A stretch of 64,000 nucleotides of DNA from Maribellus sp. CM-23 (lineage in GTDB: Bacteria > Bacteroidota > Bacteroidia > Bacteroidales > Prolixibacteraceae). The stretch lies in NCBI RefSeq assembly GCF_021354595.1, contig NZ_JADWYJ010000002.1, positions 248,001 through 312,000 of the forward strand, written 5' to 3'. The notes beneath the pieces are model-generated. The model saw nothing but the letters and a program-made list of their open reading frames with translations. It ran no database searches and was not told the DNA's origin. Positions 1 through 8,934 of this stretch are shown in pieces (position 1 is the first letter of the stretch; each line of letters starts with the position of its first letter). Both the position numbers and the translations under genes were made by a program.

Positions 1-269
1 GCTGTAAAGCATGTCACTCCAGTGCCACTAATTTTGATGTAAACGGATTCCAGACAGAAATCGAAGAATTGTTTACCCAGCTTCATAATAAACTTCTGGA
101 AGAAGGTGCGATCACCAGCTCTGGAAGCCGTGTTTCAGGTACTTATCCGCTTAACGTTGGTGGTGCAATGTGGAACTATGCTACCATCCTCGAAGACCGC
201 AGTAATGGGGTACACAACCCGAAATACATCCGTGCGGTTCTGAAAAATACGCTTGAATCACTCAACTAA
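1..269 (+). CDS. Multiheme c-type cytochrome, C-terminal fragment (5' end outside window)
   Basis: The open frame enters from the left edge (first full codon at 3) and ends at TAA 267-269. It begins with a haem-binding motif CKACH at its second visible codon region, and then has a haem-free tail with the phrase LEDRSNGVHNPKY. Tails of the form 'D-S-GVHNP-Y' followed by a short helix are common at the C-terminus of large periplasmic multihaem cytochromes of the nitrite-reductase/c554 type. Only about 88 residues are visible, so the number of haems and the activity cannot be told. A TTG at 69 gives a shorter apparent start, but the CXXCH lies upstream of it in the same frame, so the gene extends out of the window. 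An intrinsic terminator follows at once. Confidence 0.8.
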   Translation, partial: CKACHSSATNFDVNGFQTEIEELFTQLHNKLLEEGAITSSGSRVSGTYPLNVGGAMWNYATILEDRSNGVHNPKYIRAVLKNTLESLN

Positions 270-280
270 TAGAATAACAG

Positions 281-311
281 AAAAGACTTCTGATGAAGAA
301 GTCTTTTTTTT
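281..311 (+). terminator. Intrinsic terminator after the partial cytochrome gene
   Basis: AAGACTTC (283-290) pairs with GAAGTCTT (298-305) over a 7-nt loop, and a run of T follows. It separates the partial cytochrome from the lipoprotein gene. It also shows that the ATG at 293 lies in the hairpin and is not the start of the next gene. Confidence 0.8.
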
Positions 312-328
312 CACTAACATTTATTATT

Positions 329-703
329 ATGAGAGCACTAAAGATTATAATATCAACCATAGCATTGGCATTATTTTTTGGTGGATGTGCTTATGATTTC
401 ATTCCGCAGGAAGAAGTCATTGACCCGGATGATCCGAATGCGGAAACAATTTCCTTTGCTACAGAGATTGTTCCGATTTTCACATCCAAATGCGTACGCT
501 GCCACTCAACAGGGGCAACAACTCCTGACCTGTCAACGAACAATGCCTATTCGTCGCTCAACAGTTCAAGGTATGTTAATGAAAGTACTCCTGAGTCGAG
601 CTTGATTTACACCAAACCACTAGGCAGTCATGGAGCAACCTATTCTGATGCCGAGGCTGCAAAAATATTGCTGTGGATCAAGCAGGGTGCACAGGATAAT
701 TAA
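329..703 (+). CDS. Monohaem c-type cytochrome lipoprotein
   Basis: This encodes a 124-residue protein. The start at 329 (MRALKIIIST) is preferred over the in-frame ATG at 293 because the latter lies inside the terminator hairpin. The N-terminus is a lipoprotein signal with lipobox FGGC, so the mature protein should be tethered to a membrane. A single haem motif CVRCH lies near residue 58, followed by a short domain ending LLWIKQGAQDN, which resembles the small cytochrome c domain (PSCyt1-like) of Bacteroidota and Planctomycetes. It probably relays electrons at the outer membrane or periplasmic face. It lies 20 nt upstream of the DUF5777 barrel gene and is probably co-transcribed with it. Assignment as a haem lipoprotein is firm; the exact partner is inferred. 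Confidence 0.8.
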   Translation: MRALKIIISTIALALFFGGCAYDFIPQEEVIDPDDPNAETISFATEIVPIFTSKCVRCHSTGATTPDLSTNNAYSSLNSSRYVNESTPESSLIYTKPLGSHGATYSDAEAAKILLWIKQGAQDN

Positions 704-723
704 AAAACCAAATCCGAGATATA

Positions 724-1632
724 ATGAAAAAATATATATTGACTCTCCTTATTTCAGGATTAACTGTTTCCAGTCTTTTTGCGCAGGAAGAAAAGGAGCC
801 GGATGCACCGGTCAGCAACCCTTTTGAAAGCGGGATACTGATTGATGCACAAACCACCGTAATTCCCGATGCAAAGACCCTGGAATTTGTCATCCAGCAT
901 AAGTTTGGTTCAGTTGAAAACGGATCATCCGATTTGTTCGGTATTTATGGTTCGTCAAACATCCGGGTAGCATTGAATTATGTACCGGTTAAAAATTTCC
1001 AGCTTGGTGCAGGTATCACTAAACGGAAAATGATGACCGACCTGAATGCCAAATGGACCATTTTCAAGCAAACTGAAAGAAGTACCGTTCCGGTTTCGGT
1101 AGCCCTTTACGGTGCTATTGGTATCGACGGACGTTCGTTTGATCAGTTTGATGGTTTAGGTTTTAAAGTCGAATCAAAAGCAGTGACCACAATGCCTGAA
1201 TCTTTTGAATTCAATGATCGCTTGTCGTATTATTCGCAATTGATTGTTGGACGGAAAGTTTGCGATGCATTTTCGCTTCAGGTAGGTGCCAGCTTTACGC
1301 ATTATAACACTGTAGACTGGGACAATGACCACGATATAATTGGTTTACACGCCAATGCTCGCTTGAAATTCTCACCACAGGGATCACTGATTGTTACTTA
1401 CGATCACCCGCTGAAAGTGAAAGATATTTCAGAACAGTATACATGGGATCATTGGGCTGAGCCTAGCCTGGCAGTAGGTGTTGAGTTCTTTACCTTTACC
1501 CATGCTTTCCAAATGTTTGTTGGAACAGCCGACGGAATATTACCGATGGAACTAATGATGAACAATCACAACCCGATCAAAGGAAAAAGTTTTGCAATCG
1601 GTTTTACAATCACTCGTTTGTGGATGTTCTAA
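724..1632 (+). CDS. DUF5777 family outer-membrane beta-barrel protein
   Basis: This encodes 302 residues with an N-terminal signal peptide ending near FAQEEK. Alternating hydrophobic strands follow, and the phrases LEFVIQHKFG, DLFGIYGSSNIRVALNY and FQLGAGIT match the DUF5777 family, which is predicted to form an outer-membrane beta-barrel and is usually next to cytochrome c genes in Bacteroidota. The C-terminus ends in an aromatic residue (LWMF), as usual for outer-membrane barrels. No enzymatic motif is visible. Position directly after a haem lipoprotein suggests a role as an outer-membrane partner of the electron-transfer chain; that role is inference. Confidence 0.8.
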   Translation: MKKYILTLLISGLTVSSLFAQEEKEPDAPVSNPFESGILIDAQTTVIPDAKTLEFVIQHKFGSVENGSSDLFGIYGSSNIRVALNYVPVKNFQLGAGITKRKMMTDLNAKWTIFKQTERSTVPVSVALYGAIGIDGRSFDQFDGLGFKVESKAVTTMPESFEFNDRLSYYSQLIVGRKVCDAFSLQVGASFTHYNTVDWDNDHDIIGLHANARLKFSPQGSLIVTYDHPLKVKDISEQYTWDHWAEPSLAVGVEFFTFTHAFQMFVGTADGILPMELMMNNHNPIKGKSFAIGFTITRLWMF

Positions 1633-1664
1633 TAAAGTACTGACCATGAAATTGGTTAATAAAG

Positions 1665-1700
1665 ATGGTAATATCGGGTAAAACGGTATTACCATTTTTT
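1665..1700 (+). terminator. Intrinsic terminator after DUF5777 gene
   Basis: ATGGTAATATCG (1665-1676) pairs with CGGTATTACCAT (1684-1695) with one wobble, followed by TTTTT. It ends the 329-1632 transcription unit. Confidence 0.75.
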
Positions 1701-1767
1701 AATAAATGAACGAACTGTTTTCTATTGCACAAAAAGATAAATACAACAATTTAAAATATACAGACCC

Positions 1768-2706
1768 ATGAAAGTCTCCCTGTCAATTTTATTGTTTTTT
1801 CTCTGTCTCAGTTCCTCTGTGAGAACACTGGCGCAGTATTACGACACCCCAAAAGAACACGATTGTTTGAAGTGTCATTCTCAGCAAACCTATTCATTTC
1901 ATAACGAATTGATGGGAACCGATGACAAGAAGTTAATGAATCCCTATTATATCATTGATACTTTAGGGCTAAGAGAAGGAGTGCATAAACAGTTCGATTG
2001 TACCGACTGTCATTCATACGATTATACCACCTACCCACATAACGCCAACCTGAAACTGGAACCCCTGGCAACTTGTTTGGATTGTCACGGAGGTGACGAA
2101 TCTTTTGCCAGCTATCAGTTTGACAAAATACAGGAAGAATTCCAGAAAAGTGTGCATTACCAGGCATACGGAGATAACTTTACCTGTGCTAAATGCCACA
2201 GCCAGCATACCTATACAGCGACTGCCCGAAACAGCAACAGTATTCTGGAGATTGTTGATTACAGCAATAAAATGTGTCTGTCGTGCCACAACGACATGAG
2301 ACGTTACGGCTTGGTTTCCGGTCAGGAAAATCCTGCCCTTATTGACGTCCACAGCTGGCTTCCGAACCAGGAACTACACTTTAAGCATGTTCGCTGCATC
2401 GAATGCCACACAGCCGTTGAGGACGAATTGATGGTTTCTCATAATATTCGCGCAAAAGAAGAAGCGGTAAGACGCTGTGCCGAATGCCACTCCGAAAATT
2501 CATTATTAAAAGCTTCGCTTTACAAATACCAAAACCTGCAGGAAAGAGCAGAGGACGGTAGTATTATTGGTGTTCTATCCAACGAAAATTATGTAATAGG
2601 ATCGCACCAGATACCAATACTTAGAACCATTAGCCTTCTTATCTTTTTTGCCGCACTCGGAGGCATTATTATCCACGGCATATTTAGGATCATTTATAAA
2701 AAGTAA
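1768..2706 (+). CDS. Heptahaem c-type cytochrome with C-terminal membrane anchor
   Basis: This encodes 312 residues. The N-terminal signal peptide (LSILLFFLCLSS) is followed by a periplasmic region with seven CXXCH motifs in order: CLKCH, CTDCH, CLDCH, CAKCH, CLSCH, CIECH and CAECH. Many extra histidines (SFHNEL, HKQFDC, HSYDY, HYQAYG) can act as distal ligands. A single hydrophobic segment near residues 285-307 anchors the C-terminus in the inner membrane. The stop is 5 nt before the cytochrome b gene, so the two are very probably one operon and one complex, with the b subunit passing quinol electrons to this cytochrome. It is similar to the doubled-CXXCH/cytochrome c3-like family. The electron acceptor is not known. 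Confidence 0.85.
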   Translation: MKVSLSILLFFLCLSSSVRTLAQYYDTPKEHDCLKCHSQQTYSFHNELMGTDDKKLMNPYYIIDTLGLREGVHKQFDCTDCHSYDYTTYPHNANLKLEPLATCLDCHGGDESFASYQFDKIQEEFQKSVHYQAYGDNFTCAKCHSQHTYTATARNSNSILEIVDYSNKMCLSCHNDMRRYGLVSGQENPALIDVHSWLPNQELHFKHVRCIECHTAVEDELMVSHNIRAKEEAVRRCAECHSENSLLKASLYKYQNLQERAEDGSIIGVLSNENYVIGSHQIPILRTISLLIFFAALGGIIIHGIFRIIYKK

Positions 2707-2711
2707 ACGCA

Positions 2712-3341
2712 ATGAATTCAACTGAAGATAAAATCTACTTTTACCCGGTTTGGTTACGTATCTGGCACGGCATTAATGCATTGGGAATAATATTACTGAT
2801 TGTTACAGGAATAACCATGAATTCCGGGTTTGAAAAAGGGCTGATTGAATTTGGCCTGAATATGAAGCTGCACAACTTTGCCGGCGCCATTGTTTCACTC
2901 AACTACCTGGTTTTCCTGTTTGGCAACCTGATAACCAGCAACAAAAAATTCTACATTGTTAAACCCCGTAATTTCCTGAAACGCCCGATGAAACAGGCAT
3001 ACTATTATGCATGGGGAATGTTTCACGGTATGCAGGCCCCCTACCCGCTTTCAGAAAAACGAAAATTTAATCCGCTGCAAAAATATGCTTACATAATGGT
3101 CATGTACTTTGCGGTGCCGCTGGTAATTGTTTCGGGTATCGGTCTCATGTTTCCGGAACTTATTTTTAACCAGGTTTACGACATCAGCGGAGTATTGATC
3201 ACTGCGGTTACACACTCAGCCATGGGATTCTTTATTTCCATCTTTTTGATCATTCATTTATATGTTGCTTCCATTGGCAAATCGCCGCTTGATAATTTCA
3301 GAAGCATTGTAAACGGCTGGCATCATATCACAAAAAAATAA
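2712..3341 (+). CDS. Cytochrome b subunit (FdhI / PhsC / cytochrome b561-like)
   Basis: This encodes 209 residues with about four transmembrane helices. The N-terminus YFYPVWLRIWHGINALGII places a histidine in helix 1, and further histidines sit in helix 2 (LHNFAGAIVS) and helix 4 (THSAMGFFISI, IIHLYVASIG). This is the pattern of dihaem membrane cytochromes b such as formate dehydrogenase gamma or thiosulfate reductase PhsC. It would oxidise menaquinol and pass electrons to the heptahaem cytochrome encoded 5 nt upstream. The family is clear; the physiological redox direction is inferred from context. Confidence 0.8.
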   Translation: MNSTEDKIYFYPVWLRIWHGINALGIILLIVTGITMNSGFEKGLIEFGLNMKLHNFAGAIVSLNYLVFLFGNLITSNKKFYIVKPRNFLKRPMKQAYYYAWGMFHGMQAPYPLSEKRKFNPLQKYAYIMVMYFAVPLVIVSGIGLMFPELIFNQVYDISGVLITAVTHSAMGFFISIFLIIHLYVASIGKSPLDNFRSIVNGWHHITKK

Positions 3342-3437
3342 TTGGCATCAGAAAAAAAGGGAAAAGTCAGAAATCAATAACGAAAACAATTCAGAAACAG
3401 AAACTAGCAAGACATAGCGAAATACATACTGTTTTCC

Positions 3438-3462
3438 GCTGAAGACTAAAACGTAGGTCAAA
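3438..3462 (+). repeat. Intergenic repeat copy 1 (CGCTGAAGAC...GGTCAA)
   Basis: This 25-nt segment matches 31524-31548 at 21 of 25 positions by eye. Both copies are intergenic and in the same orientation. The function is unknown; it may be a genome-wide short repeat or a binding site. Confidence 0.45.
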
Positions 3463-3477
3463 CCAAAACTAATTATC

Positions 3478-6327
3478 ATGCGGAGGGAATGTATAGGTTT
3501 ACGGTTGCCGGAGAGACGGGCTTCTGAAAGCACAGTCGCAACTCCGGGTAGTTTTCTGAAACAGCAAAAAAGCTTAACAGTCCTGTTGGTGGCGCTCTTT
3601 ATAACGTCGCTTGCATTTGCACAGTCGAACGAAGATTGTGCCATGTGTCACGACGACCCGTCCCTGACCACCACCCGCAACGGAAGGCAAATTTCAAGAT
3701 ACATTCCAGGGAACATTTTCGAAAAATCGGTTCACAGTTACCTGGAATGTGTTTCGTGCCACACCGATGCAGCCGTTGAAGATTTTCCACATCCGGATAC
3801 TTTACAACCAGTTAACTGCGGCGAGTGTCACGACGATGCCATGACCAACTTCCTGGATGGAGTACACGGGCAGGCTTTCATCCGAAAAGATAAAAATGCT
3901 CCCAACTGCTCGGAGTGTCACGGTACCCACCAGATTATTCCTTCCACCGATCCTCAGTCTCCTACTTATAAAATGAACATTCCGGTGCTTTGCGGCAAAT
4001 GCCACCGCGAAGGTGCGCCGGTTGCCAGGGCTTACAACATCTCAGAACGCAACATTCTTGAAAACTACAGCCAGGGCATTCACGGAAGAGGCCTGTTCAA
4101 CGCCGGATTAATCGTAACTGCCACCTGTAACGATTGCCACGGAAACCACCTGGTTCTTCCGCATACCAACAGCCGGTCGAGTATTTCGCAAAAAAACATT
4201 GCATCCACTTGTATGAAATGCCACGCACGGATCGAGGATGTACATACAAAAATCATTAACCGCGAATTGTGGGAGAAAAAGCCCGGTGCTATCCCGGCCT
4301 GTACTGATTGCCACCCACCTCACAAAGTGGAAATGCAAAACCTGGTCGAAAACATCTCCGATAGAACATGTTTAAAATGCCACGAACAGCCCGATATTCA
4401 CAAAACTGTTGAAGGACAACAGGTTTCATTGCATGTGGATGTAAACAACCTGACCGTTTCGGCCCACAACAATATCACCTGCGTGAAATGCCACTCAGAT
4501 GTTACAGCAACTTTGGCGCGCCCCTGCGAAACCGCCGACAAGGTCGACTGTTCCAATTGCCACGCCGAGGAAGCAGAAATATATTTTGAAAGCGGCCACG
4601 GCAGGGCTTATTTTTCAAAACACGAGAATGCCCCTTATTGTACCGATTGCCACGGAACACATTTGGTAAAAAAGAAAGAGGATGAAACCTCGCCGGTTTT
4701 CCGTTCCGCAGTTCCAAAACTTTGCGGCGACTGCCATAAAAACAACGGGCAAGCGCTGGACGGCACAGACCTGAAAGAGAAAGATGCTTTTGCTGATTAT
4801 TCCACAAGCGTACACGGCCGAAGCCTGGAAGAAAAGGGCCTTTTATCGGTTGCCATTTGTACCGATTGTCACACTACCCATTTCATGTTGAAAGAAAGTG
4901 ATGAACGCTCTTCGGTTAACCCGGCCAACCTGGCCAAAACCTGCGGAAAATGTCACAAAGGAATTTACGACGAATACATTGCCAGCGAACACGGCCATCA
5001 AAACAATACCGGTGAATTAAAGTTTCCTACCTGCGAAACCTGCCATACTGCACATCACATTTCGGAGGTGCACCAGGATAAATTCATGTCGGAGATCACC
5101 AACCAATGTGGGCAATGCCACAAAGAGCTGGCTGAAACCTATCTGGAAACCTATCACGGGAAGGTACACCAGCTGGGATACTTGCAGGCAGCGCGGTGTT
5201 CCGACTGCCACGGGGCCCACAACATTTACCCGATGGATAATCCGAAATCCACCATAAATCCGAGAAACATTGTAACCACCTGCCAGAAATGCCATACCGA
5301 TGCGAACATGAAGTTCACCGGTTACCTCACCCATGCCACTCATTACGACAAAAGTAATTTTCCGTGGCTTTATTACACTTTCTGGGCGATGACTGCCTTG
5401 CTGCTGAGTGTTTTTGCCTTCTTCGGCTTGCATACTTTGCTTTGGCTGCCACGCTCGCTCGGAACTCTTATCAAACGCGAGAGTCACCCGAAACCGGTGG
5501 GCAAACAGTGGTACATCCGGCGCTTTTCAAAAAAGAACCGCATCACCCATATTTTTGTGATCTGTAGTTTTATACTACTCGCACTCACCGGAATGATTCT
5601 AAAGTTTGCTTACATGCCCTGGGCCAAATCCTTATCCGGGCTGATTGGCGGTGCACACGTGGCCGGATTACTCCACCGTTTTGCCGCAATCATTACTTTC
5701 GGCTATTTTGTTTTCCATGTTGTGTCGCTGCTCAAAATCAAGTTCCAAAAGGGAATCAAAGTTAGCAAGTTCATTTTCAGCAGCAACTCACTCATGTTCA
5801 ACCGAAAAGATATCAAGGATTTCTGGGCATCCATTAAATGGTTTACCGGTGTAGGCCCCCGCCCCAATTACGGGCGCTGGACTTACTGGGAAAAGTTTGA
5901 TTACTTCGCCGTTTTCTGGGGAGTGATGGTGATCGGCTCAACCGGGCTAATGCTTTGGTTCCCCGAAATTTTCACAAAAATACTTCCGGGCTGGCTGATT
6001 AATGTGGCGCAAATCATCCACAGCGATGAAGCCTTACTGGCTGTTGGCTTCATTTTTACCATCCATTTCTTTAATACCCATCTTCGTCCCGAGTCGTTTC
6101 CAATGGATACCGTCATCTTTACCGGCTATGTTCCAGTTGAAGAATACAAGGCAGACAGACCGCATGAATACGAACAATTAGAGAAATCGGGCAAGCTAAA
6201 AGATGTGCTGGTTGAGAAAGAATTTTCGCCACAAAAGATGCTGTGGATTAAGATATTTGGCTTTGTTGCGCTTTTTACCGGTGTTGTTTTAATCGGGTTG
6301 ATCATATACTCCCTCCTTTTCCACTAA
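3478..6327 (+). CDS. Giant 19-haem cytochrome c fused to a membrane cytochrome b module
   Basis: This encodes 949 residues. After a long N-region and a hydrophobic signal ([17 protein letters not shown]), the periplasmic part (about 50-625) contains 19 CXXCH motifs, the first CAMCH and the last CQKCH. They occur in tandem blocks with the repeated phrase 'CxDCHGxH' and recurring HG-G spacers, so the region probably grew by duplication. From about residue 635 there are six hydrophobic helices with histidines ([33 protein letters not shown]), which resembles a cytochrome b561/FdhI module. One polypeptide could therefore oxidise quinol and carry electrons along a haem wire. The start at 3478 is the only upstream in-frame ATG before the signal, but the 31-residue leader is unusual. 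It probably works with the flanking cytochrome genes. Confidence 0.85.
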   Translation: MRRECIGLRLPERRASESTVATPGSFLKQQKSLTVLLVALFITSLAFAQSNEDCAMCHDDPSLTTTRNGRQISRYIPGNIFEKSVHSYLECVSCHTDAAVEDFPHPDTLQPVNCGECHDDAMTNFLDGVHGQAFIRKDKNAPNCSECHGTHQIIPSTDPQSPTYKMNIPVLCGKCHREGAPVARAYNISERNILENYSQGIHGRGLFNAGLIVTATCNDCHGNHLVLPHTNSRSSISQKNIASTCMKCHARIEDVHTKIINRELWEKKPGAIPACTDCHPPHKVEMQNLVENISDRTCLKCHEQPDIHKTVEGQQVSLHVDVNNLTVSAHNNITCVKCHSDVTATLARPCETADKVDCSNCHAEEAEIYFESGHGRAYFSKHENAPYCTDCHGTHLVKKKEDETSPVFRSAVPKLCGDCHKNNGQALDGTDLKEKDAFADYSTSVHGRSLEEKGLLSVAICTDCHTTHFMLKESDERSSVNPANLAKTCGKCHKGIYDEYIASEHGHQNNTGELKFPTCETCHTAHHISEVHQDKFMSEITNQCGQCHKELAETYLETYHGKVHQLGYLQAARCSDCHGAHNIYPMDNPKSTINPRNIVTTCQKCHTDANMKFTGYLTHATHYDKSNFPWLYYTFWAMTALLLSVFAFFGLHTLLWLPRSLGTLIKRESHPKPVGKQWYIRRFSKKNRITHIFVICSFILLALTGMILKFAYMPWAKSLSGLIGGAHVAGLLHRFAAIITFGYFVFHVVSLLKIKFQKGIKVSKFIFSSNSLMFNRKDIKDFWASIKWFTGVGPRPNYGRWTYWEKFDYFAVFWGVMVIGSTGLMLWFPEIFTKILPGWLINVAQIIHSDEALLAVGFIFTIHFFNTHLRPESFPMDTVIFTGYVPVEEYKADRPHEYEQLEKSGKLKDVLVEKEFSPQKMLWIKIFGFVALFTGVVLIGLIIYSLLFH

Positions 6328-6684
6328 AAACCGTAACTTGGAAAATGTGATATTAGAGAGAATTTAAACAAAGTAAAAACAAGAATAGATCAATAAATAC
6401 AATAGAAAAAGGGATGCAACGCAAGTACCATTTGATAACATAATTTCACTATACTTTTTGGTATATAGAAATCTTTTAAATTATAAAAGAGTATTGAAAG
6501 TTTAGTCGAATTTTGCCAAATTGCGTCGAAGACTTGCAGAGCTAAGCTAATTAAAACGAAGGAATTATGAAACGAGCATCTCAAATCATTGAACCCGTTT
6601 TTTGGATTAAATGCGAGTTCCCGGCCCGAAGGAATTCATACTGGCGGGCATATGATACAATTGAAAACAAACAATTTTAGTCAT
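6328..6684 (+). other. Leader region of the NapC-type gene; possible small upstream ORF
   Basis: This 357-nt gap is AT-rich and has no convincing full-length gene. A 37-codon ORF (ATG 6567, TAG 6678-6680) has a purine-rich GGAAT just before its ATG and ends 4 nt before the NapC-type start. It could be a leader ORF or chance. The in-frame TTG at 6589 upstream of the NapC-type gene is not credible as a start. No clear terminator is visible for the 19-haem gene. Confidence 0.35.
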
Positions 6685-8187
6685 ATGAAATTACCATCAT
6701 CCATCAAGAACTGGATTTCAATCGCAGGAGCAATGCTGGCTGTTTTTAACCTGGCATCCATCCTCTCTTTAATGATTTTGAACTCCGTGTTTGGATTCGG
6801 AGGTTCCTACATTGGGTTGTTTATATACATTGTCCTCCCGGGATTTATGATCACCGGGCTTATCATGATCCCAATCGGGATGCGCATCTACAAAAAAAAG
6901 GCAAGAAAGGCTGAAAAAGAAGGGAAACAGTTCAACTGGCCCGTTATTGATTTCAACAACATTGCCACCCGTAATGCGTCCATCATTTTTATTGTTGGCA
7001 CTGTGTTTTTACTGATCATATCGTCCATAGGAAGTTACGAAGCTTTTCATTACACCGAATCGGTGGAGTTTTGTGGTAAACTTTGCCACCAGGTAATGGA
7101 GCCCGAATACACCACTTACCATGGCTCGTCGCACGAAAGAGTGGCCTGTGTTGAATGCCACGTTGGATCGGGCGCCAGTTGGTACGTGAAAAGTAAACTT
7201 TCGGGTTTGTACCAGGTTTACTCGGTAATGGCCAAGAAATATCCGCAACCGATTCCTACGCCAATCGCCAATTTACGGCCCGCGCAGGAAACCTGCGAAC
7301 AGTGCCACTGGCCCGACAAGTTTTACGACCGGAAATTGAGAATGAAACACTCTTTTCTTACCGATGAAGAAAACACAGAGCAAATCATCCACCTTCAGGT
7401 AAAAACAAGTACACGAACTACTGCGGCAGGAATTGAAAAAGGAATTCACCAGCACATTAGCCCGGATGTAAAAATTGAATACAAAGCGGTGGATGAAAAA
7501 AGACAAATCATTCCGTGGGTAAGATATACCAATACAACAACGGGGGAAGTTAAGATTTATACCGACGGTGATAATTACATGAGCGAAGCCCAGCTCGATT
7601 CGCTGGAAACACGCACAATGGATTGCCTGGACTGCCACAACCGCCCGTCGCACAACTACAACGCCCCTCAGAATTTCATCGATAAGTCGATGGGCGAAGG
7701 AAAAATATCGACGGAACTTCCGGCAATAAAAATGGCAGCTATGCAAGCCCTGTACCAGGACTATCCAACCAAAGACAGCGCTTTTTTCGCCATACAAACA
7801 CAGATTAATGAATGGTTTGAATCGGGCTATCCGGATATTGCTGAATCGAAAAAAGAAGAAATTGCACAGGCGATCCTGGAAATTCAGAACGGATACGCCA
7901 ACAATATATTTCCGTTTATGAAAGCCAGTTGGAAAGAGTATCCCAACAACATTGGCCACATGGAATCGGATGGTTGTTACCGGTGTCACAACAACCGTCA
8001 CGCCACCGAAACGGGGACGGTAATTTCGAAAGACTGTAACCTGTGTCACAACATTGTAGCCCAGGGAACGGCCGACACCTTAAGGTATGCAAACTCGCTT
8101 AGCCCGCTGGAGTTTGAGCACCCGGTAGATATTGGTGACGTTTGGCAGGAAGAACTTTGTTCATCGTGTCACTCGGCATTGTATTAG
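6685..8187 (+). CDS. NapC/NirT-family seven-haem quinol dehydrogenase cytochrome
   Basis: This encodes 500 residues when started at ATG 6685 (MKLPSSIKNW), just before the first membrane helix. There are three hydrophobic segments in the first 150 residues, the last at IIFIVGTVFLLIISSIG. The NapC/NirT signature follows: FCGKLCH then MEPEYTTYHGSSH, CVECH, GASWYVKSKLSG, and PTPIANLRPAQETCEQCHWP. Further motifs are CLDCH, CYRCH, CNLCH and CSSCH. The first haem site has three residues between the cysteines (CGKLCH), so it is CX3CH; the other six are CXXCH. Members of this family take electrons from menaquinol and pass them to periplasmic cytochromes, here possibly the tetrahaem protein encoded next. 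The length (about 500) fits the long subfamily found in Bacteroidota and Deltaproteobacteria. Confidence 0.9.
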   Translation: MKLPSSIKNWISIAGAMLAVFNLASILSLMILNSVFGFGGSYIGLFIYIVLPGFMITGLIMIPIGMRIYKKKARKAEKEGKQFNWPVIDFNNIATRNASIIFIVGTVFLLIISSIGSYEAFHYTESVEFCGKLCHQVMEPEYTTYHGSSHERVACVECHVGSGASWYVKSKLSGLYQVYSVMAKKYPQPIPTPIANLRPAQETCEQCHWPDKFYDRKLRMKHSFLTDEENTEQIIHLQVKTSTRTTAAGIEKGIHQHISPDVKIEYKAVDEKRQIIPWVRYTNTTTGEVKIYTDGDNYMSEAQLDSLETRTMDCLDCHNRPSHNYNAPQNFIDKSMGEGKISTELPAIKMAAMQALYQDYPTKDSAFFAIQTQINEWFESGYPDIAESKKEEIAQAILEIQNGYANNIFPFMKASWKEYPNNIGHMESDGCYRCHNNRHATETGTVISKDCNLCHNIVAQGTADTLRYANSLSPLEFEHPVDIGDVWQEELCSSCHSALY

Positions 8188-8220
8188 TAACGAATATAAA
8201 TAACACAAAACAGCCATTGA

Positions 8221-8228
8221 TATATTTG
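8221..8228 (+). promoter_or_regulatory. Candidate Bacteroidota -7 promoter element
   Basis: TATATTTG fits the TAnnTTTG consensus and lies 50 nt before the tetrahaem cytochrome start. No good TTG is seen at the -33 position, so support is moderate. Confidence 0.35.
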
Positions 8229-8277
8229 GATGGCATGTGATTTGAAATAGTGTATTAATCATTTAAATAGTAATGTT

Positions 8278-8781
8278 ATGGTAAAAAAATTAATGTTATT
8301 AATGGGACTGGCCCTTTTTATCAGTTCTGTATCATTTGCTCAGAGTTATAAATACATTGGCGCGGCAAAGTGCAAAATGTGTCATAACAAACCTGAGAAA
8401 GGAGAACAGTTCAATAAATGGGAAGCAGGCCCGCACGCCAATGCCATGAAATCGTTGAAAGGTGACGAGGCAACGGATCCCAAATGCTTGAAATGCCACT
8501 CAACCGCAGGAAGCGTAGACAAGGGTTTACTGGCCGGTATTAAAGTGGAAGAAGGCGTTTCCTGCGAATCGTGTCATGGCCCGGGTAGCATGTATAAAAC
8601 GGCTGCCATAATGAAAAACAAAGAGATGGCTCTTTCCAAAGGAATGATCGAGCCTGACGAAGCAACTTGCAAGGCTTGTCACCTTGGTGAAAAACCGGAA
8701 GGTCACGTGGCCGCTAAAAAACCTTGGAATTACGCTGAATTTGCAAAAGCTATCGCTCACGACGATCCAACAACCAAATAA
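8278..8781 (+). CDS. Tetrahaem cytochrome c554-like periplasmic protein
   Basis: This encodes 167 residues with a signal peptide cleaved near SFAQS. It has four haem motifs: CKMCH, CLKCH, CESCH and CKACH. The spacing and the phrases YIGAAKCKMCH, EQFNKWEAGPHANAMKSL and GVSCESCHGPGS match the cytochrome c554 / C_cytochrome family of small electron carriers. The histidine in GPHANA is a likely distal ligand. It is soluble and small, so it is a probable shuttle between the NapC-type quinol dehydrogenase just upstream and a terminal reductase that is not in the window. A strong terminator follows. Confidence 0.88.
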   Translation: MVKKLMLLMGLALFISSVSFAQSYKYIGAAKCKMCHNKPEKGEQFNKWEAGPHANAMKSLKGDEATDPKCLKCHSTAGSVDKGLLAGIKVEEGVSCESCHGPGSMYKTAAIMKNKEMALSKGMIEPDEATCKACHLGEKPEGHVAAKKPWNYAEFAKAIAHDDPTTK

Positions 8782-8804
8782 GGTTTGTTTTTACTTTATT
8801 CTTG

Positions 8805-8841
8805 AAAATTCCTTTGTTTTCCGGAACAAAGGAATTTTTTT
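8805..8841 (+). terminator. Intrinsic terminator after tetrahaem cytochrome
   Basis: A perfect 14-bp stem (8805-8818 with 8825-8838) closes a 6-nt TTCCGG loop and runs into a T tract. It ends the cytochrome transcription unit. Confidence 0.9.
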
Positions 8842-8934
8842 AGTGTCCTCTCCCCTCCAAAACGCACAATGAAATGGTTCGAATAAAATGCTTTTGATTA
8901 TATTCAGCGTATCTAATAAATCCAACATATTACC

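Noticed and set aside
293..328. Earlier start for the haem lipoprotein at 293
   Set aside because: The codon lies in the terminator hairpin of the preceding gene.
7273..8049. 258-residue minus-strand ORF inside the NapC-type gene
   Set aside because: It is the antisense shadow of a strongly supported haem protein.
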